The notes beneath the pieces are model-generated. The model was not told where the DNA came from and made no database searches. It saw nothing but the letters and a program-made list of their open reading frames with translations. The translations under genes and the position numbers were made by a program. A stretch of 64,000 nucleotides of DNA from Verrucomicrobia subdivision 3 bacterium UBA693 (lineage in GTDB: Bacteria; Verrucomicrobiota; Verrucomicrobiia; Limisphaerales; UBA8199), in contig DBMR01000069.1 of the NCBI GenBank assembly GCA_002298785.1, positions 142,298 to 206,297 of the forward strand. The letters are read 5' to 3'. Of the stretch, positions 25,511-34,616 are shown in pieces; position 1 is the stretch's first letter, and each line of letters opens with the position of its first letter.

Positions 25511-25726
25511 TCATCTTAGCCCGGCGACATTTATCTGGGTGTTCAACAGAATTTCCAGGAAAATTCCCGTGAAAGAGAGGAGTAACGTGCCAGGAATCCG
25601 CCACCAGCCTCCCTGCTCGTTGGCCCAGAGAACTGCCCATGGCCATTGGGCGTTTGAGACTTTCGGGAGCTCTGGTCCTGGGCCGGCAGCGGCTAGCGTG
25701 GGAGTTGCTTCAATCGGTTCCGACAT
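25511..25726 (-). CDS. small single-helix membrane protein, unknown function
   Basis: 71 residues: an acidic, Pro/Ala-rich N-terminal third (MSEPIEATPTLAAAGPG), a Trp-rich middle (WPWAVLWANEQGGWW) and a C-terminal membrane helix (about 47-62). The composition is protein-like, not what an antisense frame gives, and it sits just upstream of the MFS gene on the same strand. No family recognised. Supported only by composition and position. Confidence 0.45.
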   Translation of the reverse strand: MSEPIEATPTLAAAGPGPELPKVSNAQWPWAVLWANEQGGWWRIPGTLLLSFTGIFLEILLNTQINVAGLR

Positions 25727-26015
25727 CGGGTGTGCCTTTGTGACCTGGTTAATGGTGAAAACTCCGTCTGAGATTCCGTGTTCTCTGGGAAATTTCCCGG
25801 ATTGGATCGGGAGTTTGGTAGAAGCCCAGTATGTAGTCCAGAGTTAATGGCGAAGATGGAGGGGAACGTGCAGAATTGAGCCAGGCTCGCAGGCGGAGGA
25901 CTGATGTTCACAGCCTGGGAAAGGCCAGGGTCTCGGATTGCTTCCGGTAGGGGCGTCCAGTAGGCTGCCTCCAGGGCGCGAGTCACACCGCTGCGAGCCC
26001 TGAGCCTGTTGCACC

Positions 26016-28916
26016 ATGAAAAACGTCCGGCCGATTCGATTGCTCATCATTTCCAGCCTGCTCTCGCTGGTCTCGCTCATGTCTTGGGGCGCGGAGTCGT
26101 TGGAAACAGGCTGGTCCAATCCACCGCGCGACGCACGAATCCGCGCGTATTGGTGGTGGCTTAACGGCAACGTCACCCGGGAAGCAATCACGCGGGACCT
26201 CGAGGAGATGAAGGCCAAAGGCTGGGGGGGCGCATTGATCTGCGACGCCGGCGGCGCGGAACAGGACGGCAACGGCACTGTACCTCACGGTCCGACCTTT
26301 TTCTCCCCCGAGTGGCGGGCGCTTTACAAGCACACGCTTCAGGAAGCGAATCGGCTGGGGCTGGAGATGAGTTTGAACATCCTGAGCGGCTGGAATCTAG
26401 GTGGGCCGATAGTCAGCGCGGATGACGCGGCTAAGAAACTGGTTTGGTCCGAGATCCGAGCCAGTGGCGGAAAGTTCGATCAACAACTGCCAGCGCCGCA
26501 GAGCCGGGATAATTATTATCGGGACGTCTTTGTGGTGGCTTACCGGTTGAAATCCGCACCGGCGAAGGATGGCGCCGGCGTGAAAAGCTCAGGCGCCGGT
26601 CGCGGGGTGCAGAATTGGGAACAGAAGGCGATGCACAAGCCGTTGCACTTTTCCGCGCCTGATACGCGCTTATTGATCGAGGACGTTCCCGCGCAACCCG
26701 GGGAAGAAGATACGGTGAGCACGGATGTGGTGGACCTCACAACCAAACTGGGTCCGGACGGACGGCTGCAATGGGAGGTGCCGAAAGGCGAATGGCAAAT
26801 TCTGCGATTCGGTTGCACGATTGGCGATCATTCCCGCGTATCCACCTCCAGCGACGGTTGGAAGGGTTATGCGCTGGACGTGCTCGATGCGGGCGCGCTG
26901 AACCGCTATCTGGATGCCATCGTCGAGCCACTGATAGCGGATGCCGGCACGTACGCGGGTACGACTTTGAAATACCTGCATACCGATAGCTGGGAAGTCG
27001 AACCGGTTAACTGGACCCCGTCATTTCCTGCCGAATTCAAGAAGCGGCACGGCTATGACCTGACGCCCTACCTGCCGGTGCTCGCCGGGCGCATCGTCGA
27101 TAATCGGGAGATCAGCAACCGTTTTCTGCATGATTTTCGCAAGACGCTTGGGGACCTGGCGATTGACAACCACTACCGCGTGTTTCGGGAGCGCGCGCAT
27201 CGTCACGGCCTGCAAATTCACCCTGAGTCGGGCGGTCCGCACGCGGTGCCGATCGATGCCCAGCGGTGCCTGGGCTGGAACGACGCGCCCATGAGCGAAT
27301 TCTGGGCCTGGTCCTGGCGGCACCGGATCGGCGATGAAAACCGCTTTTTTGTCAAACAGCCGGCTTCCGCCGCGCACACATACGGACGTCCAATGGTTCT
27401 GGCCGAAGGCTTCACTACCATCGGCCCACATTGGCAGGAGACGATTTGGGATAATTTGAAACCGTCTTTTGACAAGGCGATTTGCGAGGGTTTCAATCTG
27501 CTTTATTGGCACGCGTTCGTATGCTCCCCGGAATCAATGGGAATTCCCGGCCAGCAGTATTTCGCCGGAACCCATTTTAATCCCAACTCGACATGGTGGT
27601 CCCGCTCGGCCGGTTTCGTTGCCTATCTGAATCGCGCCCAGTTTCTGATGCAACGAGGGCATCCGGTGGCGGACGTCTGTTATTATTATGGCGATCATGT
27701 GCCGAACTTCGCCCAGCTTAAGAAATCGGATCCGGCCGGAATTTTGCCTGGGTACGATTATGATGTCATTACTGAGGAAGCACTCCTCACCCGGATGTCG
27801 GTGCAGAACGGGCGGTTGGTCCTGCCGGACGGCATGAGTTACGCCGTGCTGGCATTGCCAAACCAACCGGCGATTTCCTCCACGGTCTTGGCGAGGGTGC
27901 GCGAACTGGTGGAGGCGGGCGCAATCGTGGTTGGTTCGCGCCCCCACGTGGCCACCGGATTGGCTGATCACGTGCGACGCGACGCGGAGGTGGTCAGGAT
28001 TGCCGCCGCGCTCTGGGGCACCGGCAGCAGCACCACCGGCGAGCGTGCCTTGGGCAAGGGCCGCGTGATTTGGGGTAAATCCACCCGCACCGTGCTCAGT
28101 GAATCCGGTCTGTCTCCGGATTTGGAGTGTCAGGGCGCGGTTGCTGGGAGCATCGATTATTTTCATCGGAACGAAGCAGGGACTGATATTTATTTCGTGG
28201 CAAATCGTTCGAATCGGGTGGAGAACGTCGAGGCGACTTTTCGTGTGACTGACAGAGCCCCGGAATTATGGAACCTGGTCACGGGAGAGCGCCGTTTTGC
28301 CACGGCGTATCGGAGTCTATCCGGCCGCACCACGGTGCCGCTGGAGTTTGCACCATGCGGATCCTGGGCCGTGGTGTTTCGCGAACCAGCATCCCAACAT
28401 CCCGCGACCTCGAAAGAAAATGGTCAGGTTTTTGAAGTCGTGTCGGAGCTGCGGGGACCATGGCAGGTGCGGTTTGATCCGCGTTGGGGCGGGCCGGAAT
28501 CGGTAGAGTTCCCGGAGTTGGTGAGTTGGACCACTCGCGCCGAAGAAGGGATCAAGTTCTATTCGGGAACCGCCACCTACCGCCGCTCCTTCGACATGCC
28601 GCCGAACGCCGGGGGAAAGGCGCTTTGGCTTGATCTGGGAATGGTCCGGGAATTGGCGCAGGTGCGACTCAACGGCCAAGACCTGGGGGTGATCTGGTGT
28701 CCGCCGTTTCGCGTGAACATCGCAGGACTCGTCCGATCCACGGGGAACGCCCTCGAGGTCGAGGTGGTTAACTTCTGGCCCAATCGCATCATCGGCGACG
28801 ATTCCCAGCCGGTGGCAAAGCGATTAACGCAGACTAATATTCGCAAATTGACCAGGAGCACTCCACTGACGGAGTCGGGATTATTTGGACCTGTTCGAAT
28901 TCTGTGCCAACAGTAA
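26016..28916 (+). CDS. secreted GH106-like glycoside hydrolase (alpha-L-rhamnosidase type)
   Basis: 966 residues with a Sec signal peptide (about 1-27, ...SLMSWGA-E). The start of the mature chain (PPRDARIRAYWWWLNGNVT, then DLEEMKAKGWGGALI) matches the N-terminal signature I associate with GH106 alpha-L-rhamnosidases. The C-terminal about 170 residues form a GH2-type galactose-binding beta-sandwich (YRRSFDMP, LDLGMVRELAQVRLNGQDLG, VVNFWPNRIIGD). It probably removes rhamnose from plant or microbial polysaccharide in the periplasm or outside the cell. The following sugar-isomerase-like gene starts seven bases after its stop, so the two form an operon. The catalytic residues were not identified individually. 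Confidence 0.82.
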   Translation: MKNVRPIRLLIISSLLSLVSLMSWGAESLETGWSNPPRDARIRAYWWWLNGNVTREAITRDLEEMKAKGWGGALICDAGGAEQDGNGTVPHGPTFFSPEWRALYKHTLQEANRLGLEMSLNILSGWNLGGPIVSADDAAKKLVWSEIRASGGKFDQQLPAPQSRDNYYRDVFVVAYRLKSAPAKDGAGVKSSGAGRGVQNWEQKAMHKPLHFSAPDTRLLIEDVPAQPGEEDTVSTDVVDLTTKLGPDGRLQWEVPKGEWQILRFGCTIGDHSRVSTSSDGWKGYALDVLDAGALNRYLDAIVEPLIADAGTYAGTTLKYLHTDSWEVEPVNWTPSFPAEFKKRHGYDLTPYLPVLAGRIVDNREISNRFLHDFRKTLGDLAIDNHYRVFRERAHRHGLQIHPESGGPHAVPIDAQRCLGWNDAPMSEFWAWSWRHRIGDENRFFVKQPASAAHTYGRPMVLAEGFTTIGPHWQETIWDNLKPSFDKAICEGFNLLYWHAFVCSPESMGIPGQQYFAGTHFNPNSTWWSRSAGFVAYLNRAQFLMQRGHPVADVCYYYGDHVPNFAQLKKSDPAGILPGYDYDVITEEALLTRMSVQNGRLVLPDGMSYAVLALPNQPAISSTVLARVRELVEAGAIVVGSRPHVATGLADHVRRDAEVVRIAAALWGTGSSTTGERALGKGRVIWGKSTRTVLSESGLSPDLECQGAVAGSIDYFHRNEAGTDIYFVANRSNRVENVEATFRVTDRAPELWNLVTGERRFATAYRSLSGRTTVPLEFAPCGSWAVVFREPASQHPATSKENGQVFEVVSELRGPWQVRFDPRWGGPESVEFPELVSWTTRAEEGIKFYSGTATYRRSFDMPPNAGGKALWLDLGMVRELAQVRLNGQDLGVIWCPPFRVNIAGLVRSTGNALEVEVVNFWPNRIIGDDSQPVAKRLTQTNIRKLTRSTPLTESGLFGPVRILCQQ

Positions 28917-28923
28917 GTTCGTC

Positions 28924-30345
28924 ATGAAAAAGGTGAAGCTAGGCTTGTTTGGTGTTGGGCTGGATACTTATTGGCCGCAATTTCCAGGTTTGCTGGAGCG
29001 GTTGCGTGGCTACCAGGCCCGAATCGCTGAGCGGCTGAAGGGCTTTGGCGTGGAACTGGTGGACGTTGGCATGGTCGATAATCCGGACCAGGCCGCCGCC
29101 GCGGCTTCGCTGTTTCGGCGCGAAGAGGTGGAGCTCATTTTCCTGTATGTGTCCACTTACGCGCTGTCTTCCACGGTGTTGCCGGTGGCGCAGCGAACCC
29201 GAGTCCCGGTGGTCGTGCTGAATCTGCAACCGGTGCCGCAATTGAATTACGACCAATTTAACGCGTTGGGGGACCGGGGCCTTATGACCGGGGTCTGGCT
29301 CGAGCATTGCCAGTCGTGCAGTGCTCCCGAGATCGCTTGCGTATTCCAGCGAGCAGGGATTCCGTATCATCTGGTCACTGGTTATCTCGAACAAGCAGAG
29401 GCTTGGCGCGAAATTCAGGACTGGGTTGAGGCCGCCAGGGTGTGGGTCGGGCTTCGGTCCAACCGCGTGGGTGTGCTGGGGCATTATTATTCCGGGATGC
29501 TGGATGTTTACAGTGATCTGACCCAGCAATCTGCCGTATTCGGCACCCATTTCGAAGTGCTCGAGATGTGCGCTTTGCATCAATTGCGTGAAGGAGTCAC
29601 GGCCGGCCAGGTCCAGGCCAAGATCGCCCAGTTTGAATCCGAGTTCAGAGTGTCACCGGAATGTGATCCCCTGGAATTGGAGCGGGCGGCTCGAACTTCG
29701 TGCGGGCTCGACGCCCTGGTGGCCCGCTACCAACTCGGGGCATTGGCCTATTATTATGAAAGCGAAGTGGGGTTGCCTTATCGGGACATTGCCACTTCGG
29801 TAATCGCCGGCAACACGCTGCTTACCGGCCACCATGTGCCGGTCGCCGGGGAGTGTGAAGTGAAGAACGTGCAGGCCATGAAGATCATGGACCTGTTTGA
29901 TGCGGGTGGCTCGTTTTCGGAGTTCTATCTGGCGGACTTCAAGGATGACGTGGTCTTTCTCGGGCACGACGGGCCCGCCCACTTCTCGATTGCCGAAGGC
30001 CGTGTGGGCCTGGTGCCAGTGCCGGTTTATCACGGCAAACCGGGCCGGGGCCTATCCATTCAAATGACCGTGAAGCACGGTCCGGTGACGTTGCTTTCCG
30101 TGGTGCAAGCGGGTGGTGGGAAGTTGTTCCTGCTGGTCGCCCAGGGCGAGGCGGTGTCGGGACCCGTGTTGCAAATTGGCAATACCAATAGCCGCTACAA
30201 ATTTCCCCTCTCTGCCACGGCCTTCATGAACGCCTGGTCGGAAGCGGGTCCGGCTCACCATTGCGCTATCGGCCTGGGCCACATCGCTGGAAAGATCAGG
30301 AAACTTGCCGCGCTGTTAAACATCGAATTCCGTCAGGTTTGCTGA
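28924..30345 (+). CDS. L-arabinose/L-fucose isomerase-like protein
   Basis: 473 residues from Met at 28924 (MKKVKLGLFGVGLDTYW); a 13-residue longer frame would overlap the upstream gene. The fold resembles the AraA/FucI family: an N-terminal NAD-like alpha/beta half, then a metal-binding half with YYESEVGLPYRD, GECEVKNVQAMKIMD and GHDGPAHFS, which hold Glu and His residues at places expected for Mn ligands. The usual AraA signature is only partly kept, so the true substrate is uncertain. Being in an operon with a rhamnosidase-like enzyme, an aldose/ketose isomerisation of a deoxy sugar is a reasonable guess. Confidence 0.75.
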   Translation: MKKVKLGLFGVGLDTYWPQFPGLLERLRGYQARIAERLKGFGVELVDVGMVDNPDQAAAAASLFRREEVELIFLYVSTYALSSTVLPVAQRTRVPVVVLNLQPVPQLNYDQFNALGDRGLMTGVWLEHCQSCSAPEIACVFQRAGIPYHLVTGYLEQAEAWREIQDWVEAARVWVGLRSNRVGVLGHYYSGMLDVYSDLTQQSAVFGTHFEVLEMCALHQLREGVTAGQVQAKIAQFESEFRVSPECDPLELERAARTSCGLDALVARYQLGALAYYYESEVGLPYRDIATSVIAGNTLLTGHHVPVAGECEVKNVQAMKIMDLFDAGGSFSEFYLADFKDDVVFLGHDGPAHFSIAEGRVGLVPVPVYHGKPGRGLSIQMTVKHGPVTLLSVVQAGGGKLFLLVAQGEAVSGPVLQIGNTNSRYKFPLSATAFMNAWSEAGPAHHCAIGLGHIAGKIRKLAALLNIEFRQVC

Positions 30346-30407
30346 GGCCTGTTGTGAGCAATGCTGACTCACAGGTGACCGGCCTCGTGGGCGCTCGCCG
30401 GCTTGCG

Positions 30408-30953
30408 CTACCGATTCACTTTGTCGCGCATGACTTCGGAATAAGGTTTCCCGTTCACCAAAACTTCCTTGATGCTGGCTTTGCCGGACTTGGCTATCGC
30501 CGCGCGCACGGTGAGCTTTCCGGTGGGATTGCCCGTTCCTTCAGGCACGTAGAACCGTTCCAGGCCATAGGCGATCCAGACTTCGTTCGAATTCCATCCC
30601 TGCTCGACCGTGCCTTTGATCACGACACTGTCGCCGCTCGACTTGATCGGTTGTGTCGAGGCCTGTGTGGCCTCATAGAACTCGCCGCGCGGCTCCAACG
30701 CAACGTGGACCGTTTGTCCTGGTGCCAGCTTTCCCGCGATCGGGGGGCTGAAGATGGAGGCGGGCAAACGGCCGATTTTGTAGCCGAGGATCACGTAATC
30801 GCCGCGCAGTAGATCCCGTGGGTCCACTGGTCGTGTTTCCAGCAATACCACCGTGCCGGCGGCGAGGGTTCGTTCCTGAACGAATGAAGTGCCGAGAATC
30901 CAGGCGGTTTGCAGGCCGAGAATGGTTCCGAGCAATGCCACTTTTGCATTCAT
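30408..30953 (-). CDS. GDYXXLXY-domain protein
   Basis: 181 residues: an N-terminal membrane helix or signal (about 5-27) and the family-defining motif as RGDYVILGY (about 50-58). Proteins with this domain are commonly encoded beside DUF2157 membrane proteins, as here: its ATG overlaps the stop of the DUF2157 gene (30950-30953). The function of the pair is not known. It faces the isomerase gene tail to tail. Confidence 0.85.
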   Translation of the reverse strand: MNAKVALLGTILGLQTAWILGTSFVQERTLAAGTVVLLETRPVDPRDLLRGDYVILGYKIGRLPASIFSPPIAGKLAPGQTVHVALEPRGEFYEATQASTQPIKSSGDSVVIKGTVEQGWNSNEVWIAYGLERFYVPEGTGNPTGKLTVRAAIAKSGKASIKEVLVNGKPYSEVMRDKVNR

Positions 30954-32131
30954 GACTTTGAAGATTTGATTTTAGCCATCAGCGTGCGGCGCTGTTTTTC
31001 CAGATAGACTCCCAGGCCAATCAGGAAGACGCCGCCGATAATGAACACCAGCCCGGTTCGCGCCATGGATCCGAACAGGTTGACATAGGCGGTGATGATG
31101 ATCAGCCCAATAAAGGCTACCCCGAGGTTCACCATCGCGGGAGACCGTTCGTGTACCCCCACCTGGATTTGTACCAGGCTCAGCGCGAAGAAGGCTAGCG
31201 TGCATAGCCAGCTTACGTAATCGACGTCACTCGGACCATAGTGGGGGTAACCTGAACCCGAGCCGTAAACACGCCAGGCGAGCAGGCCGGTGGCGAATGC
31301 CAGGCAGAGACCCCAGGTCCAACGCCATTGGGCGGCCACCTCTCTCATCCGCGTTAGCCCCAGTGCCAGCGCTGCTGCCGCCAGCACGGCCATCACCGGG
31401 ACGAGCCAGGTCGACAACGGTTCGCTCGGATTCCAGCCGCCGAAAAAATGCTTCCAGGTGGCGGGGTAAATCGAGATCAGAAAACCGATTAACCCCAACT
31501 GCAGGGTAGGCGGTCCGAACTCCGGCCAACGGCTTTTCCGCCACCAGTAGCCCAAACCCATCAGGAACAGGCACAGCAACGCCCACACCAGGATTTGCGC
31601 CTCGCCGTGCCCGAAGAAGGCCGGGCTCCCTGCCTGGTTGATTTCCATGAGGAACCAGATGATGAAGGCAACGAGGCTGGTGAGATGCAGCGCTGCCGAT
31701 CGCAACAACCACGGCAGCGCCGCAATCCCCACCCACCACAAAAGAATCGCATTCGGAGGCCGGGACGACAGATGGTAGATTTGTCCGACGAGCGCGATAT
31801 TGCCGAGGAACAACAACGCTCCGGCCAGGTGCAGCGCCTCGGCGGTTTTCCGGTATTCCTTTTTGATCTCCCGTAGGTACCACCCCGCCGCATGGCTCCC
31901 GAGCATCAGGACCAATCCGCCGGCGATTTTAATGCCGCGCGGGATTTCGTCCCAGTTCGAGGCGATGAGTAGCACAATGCCGGCGGCCACCAGGATGGCG
32001 CCGATAAATGACACAATCGTCAGAAAACGGCTGCCCTCTTCTTTTAAGCCAAAGTGCGCGGTGATCTGCTGTTTCTGGTCCTCGCTGATCAAGCCCGCTT
32101 GAAACATTTTTTCCACATCCGCGTGTTTCAT
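30950..32131 (-). CDS. DUF2157 multi-helix membrane protein
   Basis: 393 residues. A short cytoplasmic N-terminal helix-turn part (about 1-35, with QAGLISEDQKQQI, the DUF2157 start) precedes ten or more membrane helices, including IASNWDEIPRGIKI between helices one and two, which is typical of the family. It is translationally coupled to the GDYXXLXY gene. No biochemical role is known; envelope association is all that can be said. Confidence 0.85.
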   Translation of the reverse strand: MKHADVEKMFQAGLISEDQKQQITAHFGLKEEGSRFLTIVSFIGAILVAAGIVLLIASNWDEIPRGIKIAGGLVLMLGSHAAGWYLREIKKEYRKTAEALHLAGALLFLGNIALVGQIYHLSSRPPNAILLWWVGIAALPWLLRSAALHLTSLVAFIIWFLMEINQAGSPAFFGHGEAQILVWALLCLFLMGLGYWWRKSRWPEFGPPTLQLGLIGFLISIYPATWKHFFGGWNPSEPLSTWLVPVMAVLAAAALALGLTRMREVAAQWRWTWGLCLAFATGLLAWRVYGSGSGYPHYGPSDVDYVSWLCTLAFFALSLVQIQVGVHERSPAMVNLGVAFIGLIIITAYVNLFGSMARTGLVFIIGGVFLIGLGVYLEKQRRTLMAKIKSSKS

Positions 32132-32397
32132 ATCCAGGGCAGTGTTACACGCTTATTGATAAAAGTGGAAATTGAAAAAACCACGTGCGCTATCACTATT
32201 ATCGATGAGCGGCGACAACCGATCAGATTACCGGGCATCGCGCGAGTCAGTTACCGTGATCTGACGCTTGCCTCTCCCGGTTGCCGTTGGCTGCACGAGC
32301 GTGCACCAAGGGGAAATCGCGGTTCAAAGGAAGACTCGTGGCGGCTTGACATGAAGCGGGTTTGCCGGATGCTTGGAGCAGGTAAGCGAATTGAGCC

Positions 32398-32634
32398 ATG
32401 CCCATTTACGAATACGAGCTGATTGACGGCGACTGCAAGGTTTGCGGTGGACGCTTTACGTTGCATCGACCGCTGGACGCCGCCCCATTGACGCAATGTC
32501 CGGCGTGCAAGAAGCCAGTGCGAAAGCTCCTTTCCATGTTCAATTCTCCACGGACGGTGTCTTTCACCGACGCCAAGAAGGCGGGCTTCACGGTTTTGAA
32601 GCGGGTGAGCAAAGGGGAATACGAGAAACAGTAG
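32398..32634 (+). CDS. FmdB-type zinc ribbon protein
   Basis: 78 residues starting MPIYEYELIDGDC with two CXXC knuckles (CKVC, CPAC) that form a single zinc ribbon, as in the FmdB family of putative regulatory proteins. The C-terminal part (VSFTDAKKAGFTVLKRVSKGEYEKQ) is basic. It stands alone between the divergent DUF2157 gene and an unannotated stretch. Role unknown. Confidence 0.8.
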   Translation: MPIYEYELIDGDCKVCGGRFTLHRPLDAAPLTQCPACKKPVRKLLSMFNSPRTVSFTDAKKAGFTVLKRVSKGEYEKQ

Positions 32635-33041
32635 CCGCCCCTCAGGAAGCCGACCTTGCGGTTGGCCATAAGCAATGGATCCCGGCGGCAGTCGGGTGGG
32701 GGAAACCTATTGGCAGATACCCACATCGATAGCTATGCTAGGCGAGGTGGGAATTCCTTTACGAATTTTGGGCGCGATCATGCTGGCAGTCATTTGGCTG
32801 CCGCAGAGCCTCGTGGTCTGTCTGCGTTCGGGAGGTTTCTCCAGCGGAGAATTGGCGTTAAAGCGATGGCATCCTGAACCGTCGTATGCGGCCAGGCTTT
32901 CCTTAACCTCCACTCGCTTCCTTTTCCACCGCCCATCAGGTCCTTTGTGCTGGGGCATCTGGCAGTCGCGCGCCGACGCAGCCAGCGCAGAACTTCTTCC
33001 TACTCGAACCGCACTCGGGGCTGTTAACGGGTCTGGCGTTG
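32635..33041. other. 407-base region with one doubtful reading frame
   Basis: No clear gene. On the minus strand a 112-residue frame (33045 to 32707) begins in an ATGA overlap with the stop of the PQQ-propeller gene; it is basic and Cys/Ser-rich (RWKRKRVEVKESLAAYDG, PPERRQTTRLCG) with no recognised domain. On the plus strand a 134-residue frame (32675-33079) has one hydrophobic segment. They overlap, so at most one is real. The minus-strand frame could also derive from an interspersed genomic repeat. Confidence 0.3.
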
Positions 33042-34451
33042 TCATTTCCCGCCGACCTCGAGACAGACCATGCGACTGAGGTCCCGCACCAGCAGCCGGC
33101 CTCCGGCCAGGGCCAGCGGCGCCCAGGATTCCCGGCCCTTCAGCACCTGGGCTTGCGCCAGCAGCCGATAGCGCGTGGTGTCGGCCGCAATCATGCGCAG
33201 TAAACCTGAATCATTCACGGCGAAGAATATCCCGTCTGCCGCCATGAATGGACCCAGACCGAATTGTTGCCCGGGTTCACTGGTCCAAACGACTTTGCCT
33301 TGTGGGGTCAGGCATACGAATTTGCCGTCGGGCCGGACTCCGAAAATATGGTCTTGCAGCAGGATCGGGCTTTGTTGGGTCGCACCGAAAATTTCCGGTT
33401 CGAGGCGAAATTGTGGCTGGGCCTGGAATTTTCCGTCCACCTTCTTTAGCCCGAGCATCAGGCTGCCGGCATTGTAACCACCGGAGAGAAAGATGCGGCC
33501 GTCCGAGAGGATGAGTGGGGAAGGCACCGTGGCGATGCTGATTTTCCAATCGGCGGTTTCCCATAGGATCTCTCCAGTTTTGGCGGAGACCCCAACGACG
33601 CCGTTATTGGCGCAGTAGACATACATGCGCTCGCCTTCAAAATCTATCGCCACGACTGACGAGTGGGTCATCTTCCACCCATGCGGATTCGGGGTCTTCC
33701 AAACGAGTTGGCCGGAATCAGCGTGCAGAGCAATCAGCAACGAGTCAGGCCCTCCGGTGCCCAGGATGACCCGGTCCTGATCGATCAACGGGCATTGGCC
33801 GGCATACCATTGGGGAATGGTCACTCCATATTCTTTGACCAGGTCCAGACCCCACTTCAGCTCGCCGCTTTTCGTATCCACCGCCAGCACGTGGCATTTC
33901 GGTCCCATGGCCACCGTGACCTTCTCCGTGACCGAGGGTACCGTGCGGGACATGCCATGGTTCCGCTTAACGGACACCGGGTAGGCGAAGCGCCAGATCT
34001 CCCGGCCATCGGCGAGCGATAGGCAGCGCAGTGCGTCCTGCCGCTTTTCGCGGTCGTAATCCATGAGGTAAACGCACCCCTGAAAAATGGCCGGTCCGGC
34101 ATAGCCTTCGCCTACGTCCACTCCCCATAATTCGCGTGGTTCACCGGTCTGCCAGTTCTTCTGGAGCGGCGTCGGGTCCAGGCTGATGCCGTCGCGGTTG
34201 GTGCCACGGAAGGCCGGCCAGTTTCCACGCAGGTCGGCGGGTTGGCCGTCGGATCGCGTCAGTTTGCCGGCTAGAACAGGGTTGGCATTCGTGCCGGATT
34301 CAGCGGTTGGTGCATGGTCGGTACCGGGGACGCGCAACTCCAGGGGTTTGTCCGAACCGCGAAACAACAGCAGCGCCACTCCAGCCACCGCCGCCAGGCC
34401 CAACGCTAACGGGCCGAGCCACTGCCAAAAGGAGATTTGCTTTTCTTTCAT
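33042..34451 (-). CDS. PQQ-like beta-propeller protein, membrane-anchored
   Basis: 469 residues. I place the start at the Met opening MKEKQISFWQWLGP, which gives an N-terminal membrane anchor (about 8-29); the 38 residues of longer frame before it look non-coding. The rest is a PQQ-enzyme-like eight-bladed propeller with repeated GxxxW-type blades (ADGREIWRFAYP, KSGELKWGLDL, DSGQLVWKTPNP, KTGEILWETADW, QGKVVWTSEPG). Proteins of this kind (outer-membrane assembly BamB fold) abound in Verrucomicrobia and Planctomycetes, mostly without known function. PQQ ligands are not evident, so a scaffold role is more likely than dehydrogenase activity. Divergent from the beta-helix gene. Confidence 0.82.
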   Translation of the reverse strand: MKEKQISFWQWLGPLALGLAAVAGVALLLFRGSDKPLELRVPGTDHAPTAESGTNANPVLAGKLTRSDGQPADLRGNWPAFRGTNRDGISLDPTPLQKNWQTGEPRELWGVDVGEGYAGPAIFQGCVYLMDYDREKRQDALRCLSLADGREIWRFAYPVSVKRNHGMSRTVPSVTEKVTVAMGPKCHVLAVDTKSGELKWGLDLVKEYGVTIPQWYAGQCPLIDQDRVILGTGGPDSLLIALHADSGQLVWKTPNPHGWKMTHSSVVAIDFEGERMYVYCANNGVVGVSAKTGEILWETADWKISIATVPSPLILSDGRIFLSGGYNAGSLMLGLKKVDGKFQAQPQFRLEPEIFGATQQSPILLQDHIFGVRPDGKFVCLTPQGKVVWTSEPGQQFGLGPFMAADGIFFAVNDSGLLRMIAADTTRYRLLAQAQVLKGRESWAPLALAGGRLLVRDLSRMVCLEVGGK

Positions 34452-34616
34452 CCGCCGGGGACATTTAAGCCGTTTCCAACCTACATGGCGAAAACAAAAA
34501 TTTGATACGCTCGGAGTTTGACGGCGACTGCCGGGGCCGCAGGTTGAAAGGACCAGGTAGCACACGGAGCATCATTCGAGGTTCCCTTCGTCGGGATTTC
34601 CTGCTTTAGTGGGCGC

